Positions 26,667 to 35,825 of a stretch of DNA of 46,168 nt are shown piece after piece. Under the pieces are notes generated by a model, which ran no database searches, was not told where the DNA came from, and saw only the letters and a program-made list of their open reading frames with translations. Position 1 is the stretch's first letter, and every line of letters starts with the position of its first letter. The stretch is from an uncultured Bacteroides sp. Its GTDB lineage: Bacteria > Bacteroidota > Bacteroidia > Bacteroidales > Bacteroidaceae. A program made the position numbers and the translations under genes. Location of the stretch: the NCBI GenBank assembly GCA_905201685.1, contig CAJKOW010000011.1:1-46168 (forward strand), given 5' to 3'.

Positions 26667-27742
26667 TGGAAAAGAAAAGGCTCTTGTCGTTGGATGTCTT
26701 GCGGGGACTGACGGTATTCGGTATGATCGTAGTCAACAATGCCGGAGGCAGTCAGTCTTACGAATCGTTGCGCCATTCTGCATGGAATGGTCTGACGCCT
26801 TGCGACCTTGTATTCCCTTTCTTCCTGTTCATCATGGGAATATCCACATACATTGCGCTCCGCAAGTTCGATTTCCAGCCTTCAGCTCCGGTCATCCGGA
26901 AGATATTGAAGCGTACCGTTCTTATTCTGCTGATCGGATGGGCCATCGGTTGGTTCGATTTCGCTTGTGAGGGAGATTTTTTTCCTTTTGCCCATTTACG
27001 GCTGACGGGAGTGTTACCCCGCATTGCTTTGTGCTATTGTGTAGCTTCGCTTTTAGCATTGTATGTCAATCATAAACGTTTGGCATGGATTGCGAGCATA
27101 TTGTTGGTGGGTTATGCCGTTCTGCTCTGTATGGGCAACGGATATGCGTGTGACGAGACCAACATACTGTCTGTCGCCGATCGTGGTATTTTAGGAACAG
27201 AACACCTCTACCGGAAGAGCCCGATCGACCCCGAAGGGTTAGTCAGCACCTTGTCCGCCATCGCTCACACACTGATAGGCTTTTGCTGTGGAGCACTGAT
27301 GCTGAAGAAAGATACTCCGCTGGAAACAAGAATCCTGAAGCTGGCGGTTGCCGGTTTTCTGCTGATGGTTGTAGGCTTCTTGCTGACAGAAGCTTTCCCG
27401 CTGAACAAGCGCATCTGGTCGCCTACTTTTGTGTTGGTCACTTGTGGACTCGCAGCCATGCTTCAGGCCACATTGACCTACTTCATTGATCTGAAAGGAA
27501 AGAAAAACTGGTGCCGTTTCTTCGAGGTATTCGGAGTCAACCCGTTGTTCTTGTATGTGCTGAGCGAAGTGGTAGCCATTGTGATAAGTGCTACCGAAAG
27601 CAAGCCCATTGTTTATGGAGCTATCCATTCGTGCATCTCCGATCCATATCTGGCTTCGGCATGTTATTCGTTGCTCTTCGCGCTGGTAATGGGAGGATGC
27701 GGATATTGGCTGTACAAGAAGAAAATATATATCAAGTTATAA
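26663..27742 (+). CDS. HGSNAT-like membrane acetyltransferase family protein (DUF5009-type)
   Basis: 359 aa with about ten hydrophobic segments. The N-terminus (RLLSLDVLRGLTVFGMIVVNN) and LVFPFFLFIMGIS are typical of the family that includes human heparan-alpha-glucosaminide N-acetyltransferase. In humans that enzyme acetylates terminal glucosamine so that NAGLU can cleave it. Here the gene overlaps the NAGLU-like gene by 4 nt (ATGA), so the two are translationally coupled. Acetyltransferase activity is inferred; the His used by human HGSNAT in its luminal loop cannot be placed with confidence. Start is the first of two adjacent ATG codons. Confidence 0.8.
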   Translation: MMEKKRLLSLDVLRGLTVFGMIVVNNAGGSQSYESLRHSAWNGLTPCDLVFPFFLFIMGISTYIALRKFDFQPSAPVIRKILKRTVLILLIGWAIGWFDFACEGDFFPFAHLRLTGVLPRIALCYCVASLLALYVNHKRLAWIASILLVGYAVLLCMGNGYACDETNILSVADRGILGTEHLYRKSPIDPEGLVSTLSAIAHTLIGFCCGALMLKKDTPLETRILKLAVAGFLLMVVGFLLTEAFPLNKRIWSPTFVLVTCGLAAMLQATLTYFIDLKGKKNWCRFFEVFGVNPLFLYVLSEVVAIVISATESKPIVYGAIHSCISDPYLASACYSLLFALVMGGCGYWLYKKKIYIKL

Positions 27743-27796
27743 GTAGATAATAGAACATTCTCGATAGAAAGATTTGAAAAGAAAGGGCGAAGTGTC

Positions 27797-30106
27797 ATGG
27801 CAGGGATCCGTTTGTATATCATCTTGTGTATTCTTTCCGTAACAGCCTTTGGGGCTTGTTCGGAGGGTATTGCGGAGGAAGAACGTCTGCAATACGTCGA
27901 TACGCGGATTGGTACGGCTCCCAGTGTGACGCATACGGCCGGACTGTTTGGAAAGAATACCGAGGAATACGGACAGACGTTGCCTGCAGTGCTCGAACCC
28001 AACGGAATGAATTTCTGGACTCCACAGACTCGCGACACCGAAGAGAAATGTATTGCTCCTTATTATTATACCGACAGCCTGTTGCAGGGTTTCCGCAATT
28101 CGCATTGGATTGTTGGCGGATGTACGCAGGACTATGGCTCCATGACGCTGATGCCACTTTTTAGCCGTTTGCGGTGCATGCCCGAAGCACGTGCAACCCG
28201 TTTCTCGCATCAGACCGAGCAGGCCACTCCGGCCTATTATGCCGTTTCCTTGCCCGATGAGGCTCTGACGGCAGAGATGACGGCACGTTCGCGCTCGTCC
28301 ATTTTCCGTTTCACCTATCAGAAAAGTGGTAAGGCCTATTTGGTTGTTAATCCGAACAGCGACGAGGGGCAGGGATTCATCTCGGTCGATACGGTGAACA
28401 ACGTCATCAGCGGTTACAATCCTGTTCACCGCATCTATCAGGGGTGGGGAGAGCCCGCCGGATATAGCGGACATTTCGTGGTTCGTTTCCAGAAGAAGAT
28501 AACAGGCTTCGGCGTATTCCGAGGCGATTCCATATTCCCGGCTCGTGACGCTATAGGCAACGCCTGTGGTATCGGTGCTTATGTCGAATTCGATGTGCAC
28601 GAAGGCGAAAGTCTGTTGGTTAAGGCAGCTTCGTCGTTTGTCAGTGTCGAAGGAGCCATGAGCAATCTTGAAGCCGAGATTCCCCATTGGGATTTCGACC
28701 GTACACGTCGCGAACTGACCGATATCTGGGAACAGCGTTTGGCGCTTGTCGAGGTGCAGACCGACAACCGAGAAGCAAAGGAAAAATTCTACAGTGCCTT
28801 ATACCGGGCTTCTTTCCTGCCACGCACGTTCAACGATGCCGACGGCCGTTACCCTTCGTTTGCTACCGGTACTCCCGTGCGTCAGCTTCCAGCCGGACGT
28901 ACCTATTACGAGGACTACAGCATGTGGGATACGTATCGTGCCCTGCATCCGTTGGTCAATCTGCTGACTCCCGGACGGGCGGGCGATATGATGCAGTCGC
29001 TTGTCTGGAAGTACGAACAGGGTGGGTGGCTGCCTATATTTCCGTGCTGGAACAGTTACACGGCTGCCATGATTGGCGACCACTGCATTGCCGCCTTAGC
29101 TGATGCTTATGGCAAGGGAATCCGTAATTTCGATATTGACAAGGCGTACGAGGCAATGCGCAAGAACGCTTTTCAGTCGCCCGCCGATGTGCGCGAATAC
29201 CGCGACGGAATGGGGCGCAGGGCTTTGAAGTCTTATTTGAAGTACGGATACATTCCGCTTGAAGACTCTGTTCCCGATGCGTTCCATACAAAGGAGCAGG
29301 TATCGCGTACACTGGAGTATGCTTACGACGACTTTGTCCTGGCACAGGTTGCTGCCGCTTTGGGCAAGACGGCCGATGCCGACAGCCTGCTGGCTCGTGC
29401 CCGCAATTATCGCAACGTCATCGATCCCCGTACCGGTTATGCGCAGGGACGTCGGGCCGACGGCAGTTTCCTTACGGACGATAATGCGTTCCGTTTTGCT
29501 TCCTTCATCACCGAAGGAGCCCCTTGTCATTACACCTGGTACGTGCCTCACGACCCTTACGGTCTGATGGAATGCATGGGTGGACGTGACAATTTTATCG
29601 CCAAGCTCGATTCCATGTTCAGCGAACAGCGCTATTGGCATGGCAACGAACCTTGCCATCAGGTAGCCTTTCTGTTCAACTATGCCGGACAGCCGTGGAA
29701 GACCCAGCAGGCAGTGCGTCACATCATGCAGACCGAGTACCTGCAGGCACCCGGCGGGTTGTCGGGCAACGACGATGCCGGACAGATGTCGGCGTGGTAC
29801 GTCTTTGCCGCTTTGGGCTTCTATCCCGTATGTCCCGGCACACCTTATTATATATTGGGCAGTCCTTCGTTCAGCGAAGCCGTACTACATCTTGAGAACG
29901 GGCGTACATTTACGTTGAAGGCGCTTCATGCTTCCGAAAAGAACATCTATATACAGAGTGTCCGGCTGAACGGCCGTCCTTATACGAAGAATTACCTTTC
30001 GCATGAGGACATCCTGCGGGGAGGAACGATGGAGTTTGTCATGGGCGATAAGCCTAACACGTCTTGGGGCAGTGCTTCGGCCGACTGTCCGCCTTCTGTC
30101 ATGTGA
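27797..30106 (+). CDS. GH92 alpha-mannosidase, lipoprotein
   Basis: 769 aa. The lipobox TAFGAC (Cys about 21) is followed by SEGIAEEE. Two-domain GH92 architecture: an N-terminal beta-sandwich (YVDTRIGTAPSVTHTAG onwards) and a C-terminal (alpha/alpha)6 barrel. Family motifs: YSMWDTYRALHPL, GNEPCHQ with the likely general acid Glu618, YAGQPWKTQ, and GNDDAGQMSAWYVF with Asp659/660. GH92 enzymes are calcium-dependent exo-alpha-mannosidases acting by inversion. The GNEPxHH form is altered to GNEPCHQ, so linkage preference cannot be given. It starts 54 nt after the acetyltransferase-like gene. Confidence 0.93.
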   Translation: MAGIRLYIILCILSVTAFGACSEGIAEEERLQYVDTRIGTAPSVTHTAGLFGKNTEEYGQTLPAVLEPNGMNFWTPQTRDTEEKCIAPYYYTDSLLQGFRNSHWIVGGCTQDYGSMTLMPLFSRLRCMPEARATRFSHQTEQATPAYYAVSLPDEALTAEMTARSRSSIFRFTYQKSGKAYLVVNPNSDEGQGFISVDTVNNVISGYNPVHRIYQGWGEPAGYSGHFVVRFQKKITGFGVFRGDSIFPARDAIGNACGIGAYVEFDVHEGESLLVKAASSFVSVEGAMSNLEAEIPHWDFDRTRRELTDIWEQRLALVEVQTDNREAKEKFYSALYRASFLPRTFNDADGRYPSFATGTPVRQLPAGRTYYEDYSMWDTYRALHPLVNLLTPGRAGDMMQSLVWKYEQGGWLPIFPCWNSYTAAMIGDHCIAALADAYGKGIRNFDIDKAYEAMRKNAFQSPADVREYRDGMGRRALKSYLKYGYIPLEDSVPDAFHTKEQVSRTLEYAYDDFVLAQVAAALGKTADADSLLARARNYRNVIDPRTGYAQGRRADGSFLTDDNAFRFASFITEGAPCHYTWYVPHDPYGLMECMGGRDNFIAKLDSMFSEQRYWHGNEPCHQVAFLFNYAGQPWKTQQAVRHIMQTEYLQAPGGLSGNDDAGQMSAWYVFAALGFYPVCPGTPYYILGSPSFSEAVLHLENGRTFTLKALHASEKNIYIQSVRLNGRPYTKNYLSHEDILRGGTMEFVMGDKPNTSWGSASADCPPSVM

Positions 30107-30128
30107 TTGATTAATTAATTGAATATTT

Positions 30129-31595
30129 ATGCTTATGATACATAGAATACCTGTCTGTCTGTTCCTGTTGTTGTTTGTCCCTCTGTTCCTGTATGGCAGA
30201 GGCGGACATGCTCCGGTATATGATGTGACTGCTTTCGGTGCGGTTTCCGATACTACCCGACTTTCTACCGAGGCTTTTCAGCGGGCTGTCGATGCCTGTG
30301 CTGCCGACGGTGGAGGAACGGTATGGGTGCCTGCCGGTAATTACCTGTGCACGACGGTCGTACTGAAAAGCAACGTTAATCTGCATCTGGATGCCGGTGC
30401 CACCGTTTATGCCAGTCGGAAAGTGTCTGACTATGAAGGATTGCGACGGAAGGTAGGGGCAGCCGATACCGGCGAAAGTGAAGTCCTGTTGGGGGCTTTC
30501 GATGCCGAAAATATATCGGTGACAGGAACGGGAACCCTGCACTGCCGTGCCGAACGCATCGGTTATCGGCGTGAGCCACAGACTGCTGTTACCGATTCGG
30601 TTACCGGCAGGGAGATTGCCAATGCTGCCCGTTACGGAGCCGACTATCAGAGCAAGTTCCGCAAAGTGCCGCCTTGTCCCGGAGCCATCAGCTTTGTTGG
30701 CTGTACCGGTGTGTGCATCCGCGACATCCGGGTGGTCGAATCTTCTTTCTGGTCCGTGCATCTGCAATGGTGCGAACGGGTGACGGTCGATGGCGTTTAC
30801 ATCACTTCCAACCGTCACAACGGGGTCAATGCCGATGGACTCGACATTGACGGATGCAGTCATGTCATGGTGAGCAACTGCCGCATCGATACCGGCGACG
30901 ATGCTCTTTGCCTGAAGACGACCCGACAGGGAGACAAGGCTCTGCCTTGCAGCCAGATTACCATAACCAACTGCGTGCTGACCTCGTCGTCGGCTGCATT
31001 GAAGATCGGCACGGAGTCGCATGCCGACTTCGAGAACATTACCGTTTCCAACTGTGTCATCGACAAGGCAAACCGTGGACTGAATATGATAATCCGCGAC
31101 GGTGGCAGTGCCCGCAACATTCTGTTTTCGAACATCGCCATCTCTACCTGCCGGAAAGAAACCTTCTGGTGGGGAAACGGAGACCCCGTCTGGTTCACCG
31201 TGCAGAAGCGGGGAGACGGTCCGTCGGGCACCATCGAGAATGTGACTCTGAGTCACATCATCGCTCACGGACAGAGTGGTATCCGCCTTGAAGGCTTCAG
31301 CCGGCGGATCAGAAACATCCGCCTGAACGACGTGCAGTTGTTTATGGAGCCGGAAGACGCAGTGGACAAGCGTTCGCGCAACGGGTTTCTGTTCGACGGA
31401 GTTGATAAACTGTCGCTGGTCGATTGCGAAGTGAACTGGGATGTGCAGCATCCCGAGCCCACGTGGGAGAGCGCTTACCTGTTTCGCAACGTGGACGGAC
31501 TGCAATTGGTGCGGACCTACGGCGAAGGTGCGCCGGGCAGCCGGTATCCGGCTTTCCGCTACGACCGTGTAAACAATAAACGGACAACCGATTAA
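30129..31595 (+). CDS. GH28 family glycoside hydrolase (first of a tandem pair)
   Basis: 488 aa, with a signal peptide (MLMIHRIPVCLFLLLFVPLF; an ATG two codons on is an equal start). A right-handed beta-helix of the polygalacturonase family starts at VYDVTAFGAVSD. The family's acidic residues are seen in NADGLDID and DTGDDALCLK. The His of the usual GHG motif is missing (SSAALKIGTES) and the RxK site reads NRGLNM. The enzyme probably cleaves an alpha-linked uronic acid or related sugar; a substrate cannot be given. It follows the GH92 gene by 22 nt and precedes a second GH28 by 14 nt. Confidence 0.85.
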   Translation: MLMIHRIPVCLFLLLFVPLFLYGRGGHAPVYDVTAFGAVSDTTRLSTEAFQRAVDACAADGGGTVWVPAGNYLCTTVVLKSNVNLHLDAGATVYASRKVSDYEGLRRKVGAADTGESEVLLGAFDAENISVTGTGTLHCRAERIGYRREPQTAVTDSVTGREIANAARYGADYQSKFRKVPPCPGAISFVGCTGVCIRDIRVVESSFWSVHLQWCERVTVDGVYITSNRHNGVNADGLDIDGCSHVMVSNCRIDTGDDALCLKTTRQGDKALPCSQITITNCVLTSSSAALKIGTESHADFENITVSNCVIDKANRGLNMIIRDGGSARNILFSNIAISTCRKETFWWGNGDPVWFTVQKRGDGPSGTIENVTLSHIIAHGQSGIRLEGFSRRIRNIRLNDVQLFMEPEDAVDKRSRNGFLFDGVDKLSLVDCEVNWDVQHPEPTWESAYLFRNVDGLQLVRTYGEGAPGSRYPAFRYDRVNNKRTTD

Positions 31596-31609
31596 ACTTT
31601 TAACGAAAT

Positions 31610-33010
31610 ATGAGAACGAAACATTTGATTCTTGCCCTGTTCAGCCTGTTTCTGCTGAATGCGTGCCAGCAACGGCAGAACGGAGTTTACAACGTGATGG
31701 ACTATGGAGCGGCGGGAGACGGAAAGACCGACGACGCAACTGCCATACAGCAGGCTGTCGATGCCTGTAGTGCCGCCGGAGGCGGAACCGTATTGCTCCC
31801 TTCGGGGCATACCTTTCTGTGTGGTCCGCTGAAGTTGGCTTCCGATGTCAATTTCCATTTGGAACCCAACTCGCGCCTGTTGGCCAATCCCGACGAAAGT
31901 ATTTATACCGAGAGCGCTTTTGGCGACAACCGTGGTGAAGGTATGATGTGGATCAGCGGAAAAGACCTGAAAAACCTGTCCATTACGGGTACAGGTACCA
32001 TCGACGGCAACGGGGTGGCCTTTATGGGGAAGGAACTGGAGGACTCTTACGAACTGAAGCCGGTGACGGACTTCGACCCGCGTCCGCATGTCCTCACTCT
32101 TATCAATGCCGAGAAGACAGTGATCAGAGATGTGACCATCTGCAACAGTGCCTATTGGACTATTCATTTAGTGGGGTGCTACGATGCACTGATCGAAGGC
32201 ATTTCCCTGCTCAATAACCTGAAAATCCGCAATGGCGACGGCATCGACCTCGACCACTCGCGCAAGGTACGCATTGCCGACTGCTTTATCGAGTCGGGCG
32301 ACGACTGTATCTGCCTGAAAAACAGACGTGAATTCGAAGAATACGGTTCGTGCGAAGACATTGTGGTGAGCAACTGTGTGATGACTTCCCGTTCGTGCGC
32401 CATCAAGATCGGGTCGGAGAACATGGACATCATCAACAACGTGCTGTTCAACAATTGCATCGTCCGGGGCAGTAACCGTGGAGTCGGCATTCAGAACCGC
32501 GACGAAGGTACGGTGACCAATGTCGTTTTCTCGAACATGCTTATCGACTGCCAGTTCTTCTCCGATGTGTGGTGGGGCAAGGCCGAGCCCATCTATGTGA
32601 CTTCGTATCCGCGTGCCGTAGGCAATCACAAGGATGCCGGCTGGCGCTTCCCGAAGGGAGCTACCGAAGGACGTTGCGGAGAGGTGAGCCGTATCTATTT
32701 CACGAACATCAAGTGTACGAGCGAGAACGGCGTGTTTGTAGGCGGAGATGTGCCGGGCAAGGTGAATCACATTTACTTCAAGGACGTGGACGTGTTGCTC
32801 TACAAGCGTACCGGCTATCCGGGTGGCATTTACGACAAGCGTCCCTGTCTGGGAGAAGGTTTTGTGCATGACAGCACGTATGGTTTCTACATCGATACGG
32901 CTTCGGACATCTATATAGAAGATTCGCGCATCATGTGGGGCGATACCAAGCCCGACAAGGCTGCCGACGGTGTGATGCAGAAGAATGCCCACAACGTGGT
33001 GATTGAATGA
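31610..33010 (+). CDS. GH28 family glycoside hydrolase, lipoprotein (second of the pair)
   Basis: 466 aa. The lipobox LLNAC (Cys19) makes it a lipoprotein. The beta-helix begins YNVMDYGAAGDGKTDDATA. Active-site features are NGDGIDLD and ESGDDCICLK. As in its neighbour, the GHG His is absent (SRSCAIKIGSEN), followed by SNRGVGIQNRD. It differs enough from the first GH28 that it is not a recent duplicate, but the two share the same departures from classic polygalacturonases. 14-nt gap from the first GH28; last gene before an inverted repeat. Confidence 0.87.
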   Translation: MRTKHLILALFSLFLLNACQQRQNGVYNVMDYGAAGDGKTDDATAIQQAVDACSAAGGGTVLLPSGHTFLCGPLKLASDVNFHLEPNSRLLANPDESIYTESAFGDNRGEGMMWISGKDLKNLSITGTGTIDGNGVAFMGKELEDSYELKPVTDFDPRPHVLTLINAEKTVIRDVTICNSAYWTIHLVGCYDALIEGISLLNNLKIRNGDGIDLDHSRKVRIADCFIESGDDCICLKNRREFEEYGSCEDIVVSNCVMTSRSCAIKIGSENMDIINNVLFNNCIVRGSNRGVGIQNRDEGTVTNVVFSNMLIDCQFFSDVWWGKAEPIYVTSYPRAVGNHKDAGWRFPKGATEGRCGEVSRIYFTNIKCTSENGVFVGGDVPGKVNHIYFKDVDVLLYKRTGYPGGIYDKRPCLGEGFVHDSTYGFYIDTASDIYIEDSRIMWGDTKPDKAADGVMQKNAHNVVIE

Positions 33011-33078
33011 GCCGACCGGTTCCTGCCTGACAGTTAAGGAGTGAAAAGGAGGGAATCCGATACATTGTATCCCACTTA

Positions 33079-33157
33079 TTCAGGCACGGATTACACGGAT
33101 ATTCGCAGATTATTTTTATTCTTTATATCTTGTTTTTCCGTGTAATCCGTGTCTGAA
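33079..33157. repeat. Long inverted repeat between GH28 and phosphatase genes
   Basis: A 21-bp arm at 33079-33099 (containing ACGGATTACACGGA) pairs with 33137-33157 with one mismatch, around a 37-nt loop. It could be a terminator or an RNA-processing site for the upstream genes; it has no clean T-run. Confidence 0.6.
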
Positions 33158-33166
33158 AATAACAAC

Positions 33167-33174
33167 TACTTTTG
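33167..33174 (+). promoter_or_regulatory. -7 promoter box before the phosphatase gene
   Basis: TACTTTTG fits TAnnTTTG; no clear TTG at -33. Transcription would begin near 33181, which makes the ATG at 33182 leaderless and supports the ATG at 33206. Confidence 0.45.
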
Positions 33175-33205
33175 AATTTGAATGTCTATTGGTAAAAAAC
33201 AGAAT

Positions 33206-34474
33206 ATGAGACGAATACTGATTACGATATGCGCTTTTTGCAGTTTTCTGGCGGTCTTTTCGCAAAGCCGTCCCACGCCCGAGCAGTTGGGAAGTATCTA
33301 TTATGCCTATCCCGCACCGACGGAGGCGCCTGCACCGGCTCCCGAAGGATATGAGCCGTTCTACATCAGCCATTACGGCCGTCACGGTTCGCGTTGGATG
33401 ACGGACGATGTGCGTTATGTGGCGATGGTCAGTCTGTTCGATTCGCTGTACCGATGCAATCAGCTGACGGCTTTGGGACAGGATGTCCGTCTGCGCCTGC
33501 ATCGCGTGTGGGACGATGCCCGCGGACGCAGCGGCAACATCACGCCGCTTGGCGAACGGCAGCATCACGACATTGCCGTCCGCATGTACCGCAACTTCCC
33601 GCAGGTGTTTGGCGACAGTGCGGTCATCGATGCCCGTTCTTCCACTTCGCTCCGCTGTGCGATGAGCATGAGTTATTTCACCGACGGACTGAAAGAACAG
33701 AATTCTGCCTTGCGCATTACTCGCCGTGCTTATGGCGAGTACATGAACTACATTGCCTATACCTCGCCCGAAGGCGAGGCTTTCACCTCCGAGCAGGCTG
33801 CATGGCGCAAGGATTTTCACGCTTTCGAAAGTCGCATGATACGTCCGGCCCGGTTGATGAAATCGCTGTTTCAGCATGCCGAAAACTTCTCGGAGAAACA
33901 GTCGGCCGATGTCATGACATCGCTTTATTGGATTGCCGCCGACATGCAGAATGTGGATTTGTGCGGACAAGTGTCGTTTTACGACCTCTTTCAGTACGAC
34001 GAACTGCGCGACTTCTGGCGGACGGTGAATGCCCGCATGTATGTGTGCAACGCCGCAGCTCCGCTTAATGAGGGGCTGATGCCGCGCTGTGCTTCCAACC
34101 TGTTGAATGATATTGTGGCAAAGGCCGATACTGCCATACGTGGCGGAAAGACGGCTGCCGATTTGCGCTTCGGACACGATACACACCTCATCCGATTGCT
34201 GGCCCTGATGCAGATGGAGGGCTGTGCAAACCAGGAGGCCGATATGGATAAGTTTCATCTGGCATGGCAGGACTACAAAGTCTCGCCCATGGGTGCCAAC
34301 TTGCAGCTTATTTTCTATCGGGCTCCGGGGAAGGATGTGTTGGTGTGCTTCCTGCTGAACGAGCGCGAAGCCAAACTTCCCATCCAAAGCGTGGAGGGAT
34401 CGTTCTACCGTTGGGAAGACGTAAAGCGTTTCTGGCACCAGGTGGCACCTGCACAGGGCGGTGACGTCAGATGA
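33206..34474 (+). CDS. Histidine-type (acid) phosphatase, MINPP/phytase-like
   Basis: 422 aa from ATG 33206; an in-frame ATG at 33182 adds eight residues. A signal peptide (MRRILITICAFCSFLAVFS) sends it to the periplasm or beyond. The catalytic motif RHGSR is in YGRHGSRWM near the N-terminus. The distal HD motif is in FGHDTHLIRLLALM. These define the histidine phosphatase branch that holds acid phosphatases and inositol-polyphosphate phosphatases. In a PUL it may remove phosphate from a glycan or scavenge inositol phosphates; that is inference. Its stop overlaps the convergent hydF stop by 8 bp. Confidence 0.85.
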   Translation: MRRILITICAFCSFLAVFSQSRPTPEQLGSIYYAYPAPTEAPAPAPEGYEPFYISHYGRHGSRWMTDDVRYVAMVSLFDSLYRCNQLTALGQDVRLRLHRVWDDARGRSGNITPLGERQHHDIAVRMYRNFPQVFGDSAVIDARSSTSLRCAMSMSYFTDGLKEQNSALRITRRAYGEYMNYIAYTSPEGEAFTSEQAAWRKDFHAFESRMIRPARLMKSLFQHAENFSEKQSADVMTSLYWIAADMQNVDLCGQVSFYDLFQYDELRDFWRTVNARMYVCNAAAPLNEGLMPRCASNLLNDIVAKADTAIRGGKTAADLRFGHDTHLIRLLALMQMEGCANQEADMDKFHLAWQDYKVSPMGANLQLIFYRAPGKDVLVCFLLNEREAKLPIQSVEGSFYRWEDVKRFWHQVAPAQGGDVR

Positions 34475-35654
34475 CGATTTTGTCTAATATGCCGTTTACC
34501 CAGGCGATGGTTACGCCGTAGTTGGTCATCGGCACTCCCTGGCGGCGGGCACTTTCGATGCGACTCATGACGTGCTTGCGGTTGAACATGCACGCGCCGC
34601 AATGAATGACGAGGTCGTAGCCCGAAAGGTCGTCGGGAAAGTCGGCGCCCGATACGATGTCGATGTGTATGCCTTCTCCTAAACGCTTGCGCAGCATGCG
34701 GGGCAGTTTCACGCGGCCGATGTCTTCCGACAGCGGAGCATGGGTGCAGGCTTCGGCTATCAGGATGCGGGCATCCTTTCCCAAACGGGCGATGCTGGCT
34801 GCGCCTTGCAGATAGTAGTCGATGTCTCCCTTTTGACGGGCAAACAGGACGGAGAACGAGGTCAGCAGACTTTCGGCAGGCTTTTGCTCATATACGGTGC
34901 TGAACACCTGCGAGTCGGTGATGATCAGTTGCGGCGGGCGCGACAGGGCTTGCAGCGTGTCGGCCAGCTTGTCGGTGGTGCAGCTCATCACCATGCATTT
35001 CCGGTCGAGCAGTTCGCGCAGTGTCTGTACCTGGGGCAGAATCAGTCTGCCTTTGGGTGCCTGAATGTCTTGCGGCATCACTAACAGTACCAAGTCACCT
35101 TCCGATACCAAGTGCGACACGATGGCGGGTTGTACCGTTTCCGATGCCATGCGTATCAGGGCTTCGCGGATAGCTTCCACGCCTTCGCCCGTCCGGGCAC
35201 TGGCTATGAGGGGACGCATGCCGGCTTTCTTGCTTATTGCATCGGCCACGGTTTCGGCCCGGGGTAGCAGGTCGGCTTTGTTCAGCACCAGCAGGGTGGG
35301 GATTTGCTTTTCCTTCAGCAGTTGTAGCCAGTGCAGTTCGTCATTCACCTCTTCGTCTCTGCACACCAACAGGGCTACGTCGGCCTTTTGCATGACCTTC
35401 AATGTTTTTTCTACACGCAGTGCACCCAGTTCGCCCTCATCGTCAAAGCCAGCCGTATCGATGAATACGCACGGCCCCAATCCGTGTACTTCCATGGCCT
35501 GATAGACCGGATCGGTGGTTGTGCCGGCAACGTCGGACACCAATGCTGCCTGCTGGTGGGTCAGCGCATTCAGCAGCGAAGATTTTCCACTGTTTCGTTT
35601 GCCCAGCAGAACGATGTGCAGGCGGTTGGAGCGGGGGGTATCTGTTAAACTCAT
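34467..35654 (-). CDS. hydF: [FeFe] hydrogenase H-cluster maturation GTPase HydF
   Basis: 395 aa from ATG 35654 (MSLTDTPRSNRLHIVLLGK). The open frame continues upstream into unrelated sequence. The GTPase domain has the P-loop GKRNSGKSS (about 18-26), switch DVAGTTTDP, DTAGFDD and NKAD. The C-terminal cluster domain has EACTHAP and HCGAC, the CxH and HCxxC motif that binds a [4Fe-4S] cluster. HydF is the scaffold on which the diiron site is built before transfer to the hydrogenase. The rest of the module (hydA, hydE, hydG) lies at 16-20 kb on the other strand. It sits inside the PUL, convergent with the phosphatase gene. Confidence 0.95.
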   Translation of the reverse strand: MSLTDTPRSNRLHIVLLGKRNSGKSSLLNALTHQQAALVSDVAGTTTDPVYQAMEVHGLGPCVFIDTAGFDDEGELGALRVEKTLKVMQKADVALLVCRDEEVNDELHWLQLLKEKQIPTLLVLNKADLLPRAETVADAISKKAGMRPLIASARTGEGVEAIREALIRMASETVQPAIVSHLVSEGDLVLLVMPQDIQAPKGRLILPQVQTLRELLDRKCMVMSCTTDKLADTLQALSRPPQLIITDSQVFSTVYEQKPAESLLTSFSVLFARQKGDIDYYLQGAASIARLGKDARILIAEACTHAPLSEDIGRVKLPRMLRKRLGEGIHIDIVSGADFPDDLSGYDLVIHCGACMFNRKHVMSRIESARRQGVPMTNYGVTIAWVNGILDKIVI

Positions 35655-35795
35655 AAAACGGTAGTTTAAAGGAGGAATATGGATTAAAGTTAGCAGATGA
35701 AAAGAAATAATTATATCTTTGTAAGCAGGCATAAAAAAAACCGGATTCATCACCAGTAACTGAAAGCTGGGAGAGGAACGCCCGGGACTGCAATA

Positions 35796-35825
35796 CAAAA
35801 GTACAAAAGATATGGAACATAACAA
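35796..35825 (-). promoter_or_regulatory. Bacteroides-type promoter for hydF
   Basis: On the minus strand, TACTTTTG (35803-35796) is the -7 box and TTG (35825-35823, within CTTTGTT) lies 19 bp upstream. The leader to the ATG at 35654 would be about 135 nt, rather long. Confidence 0.55.

Noticed and set aside
30111..31505. 464-residue minus-strand frame opposite the first GH28 gene
   Set aside because: Antisense shadow; the plus-strand frame has a signal peptide and GH28 motifs.
33116..34438. 440-residue minus-strand frame opposite the phosphatase gene
   Set aside because: Antisense shadow; RHGSR and HD motifs lie on the plus strand.
34467..35654. HydF as a generic Era/Der-type GTPase
   Set aside because: The C-terminal CxH and HCxxC cluster motif is specific to HydF.
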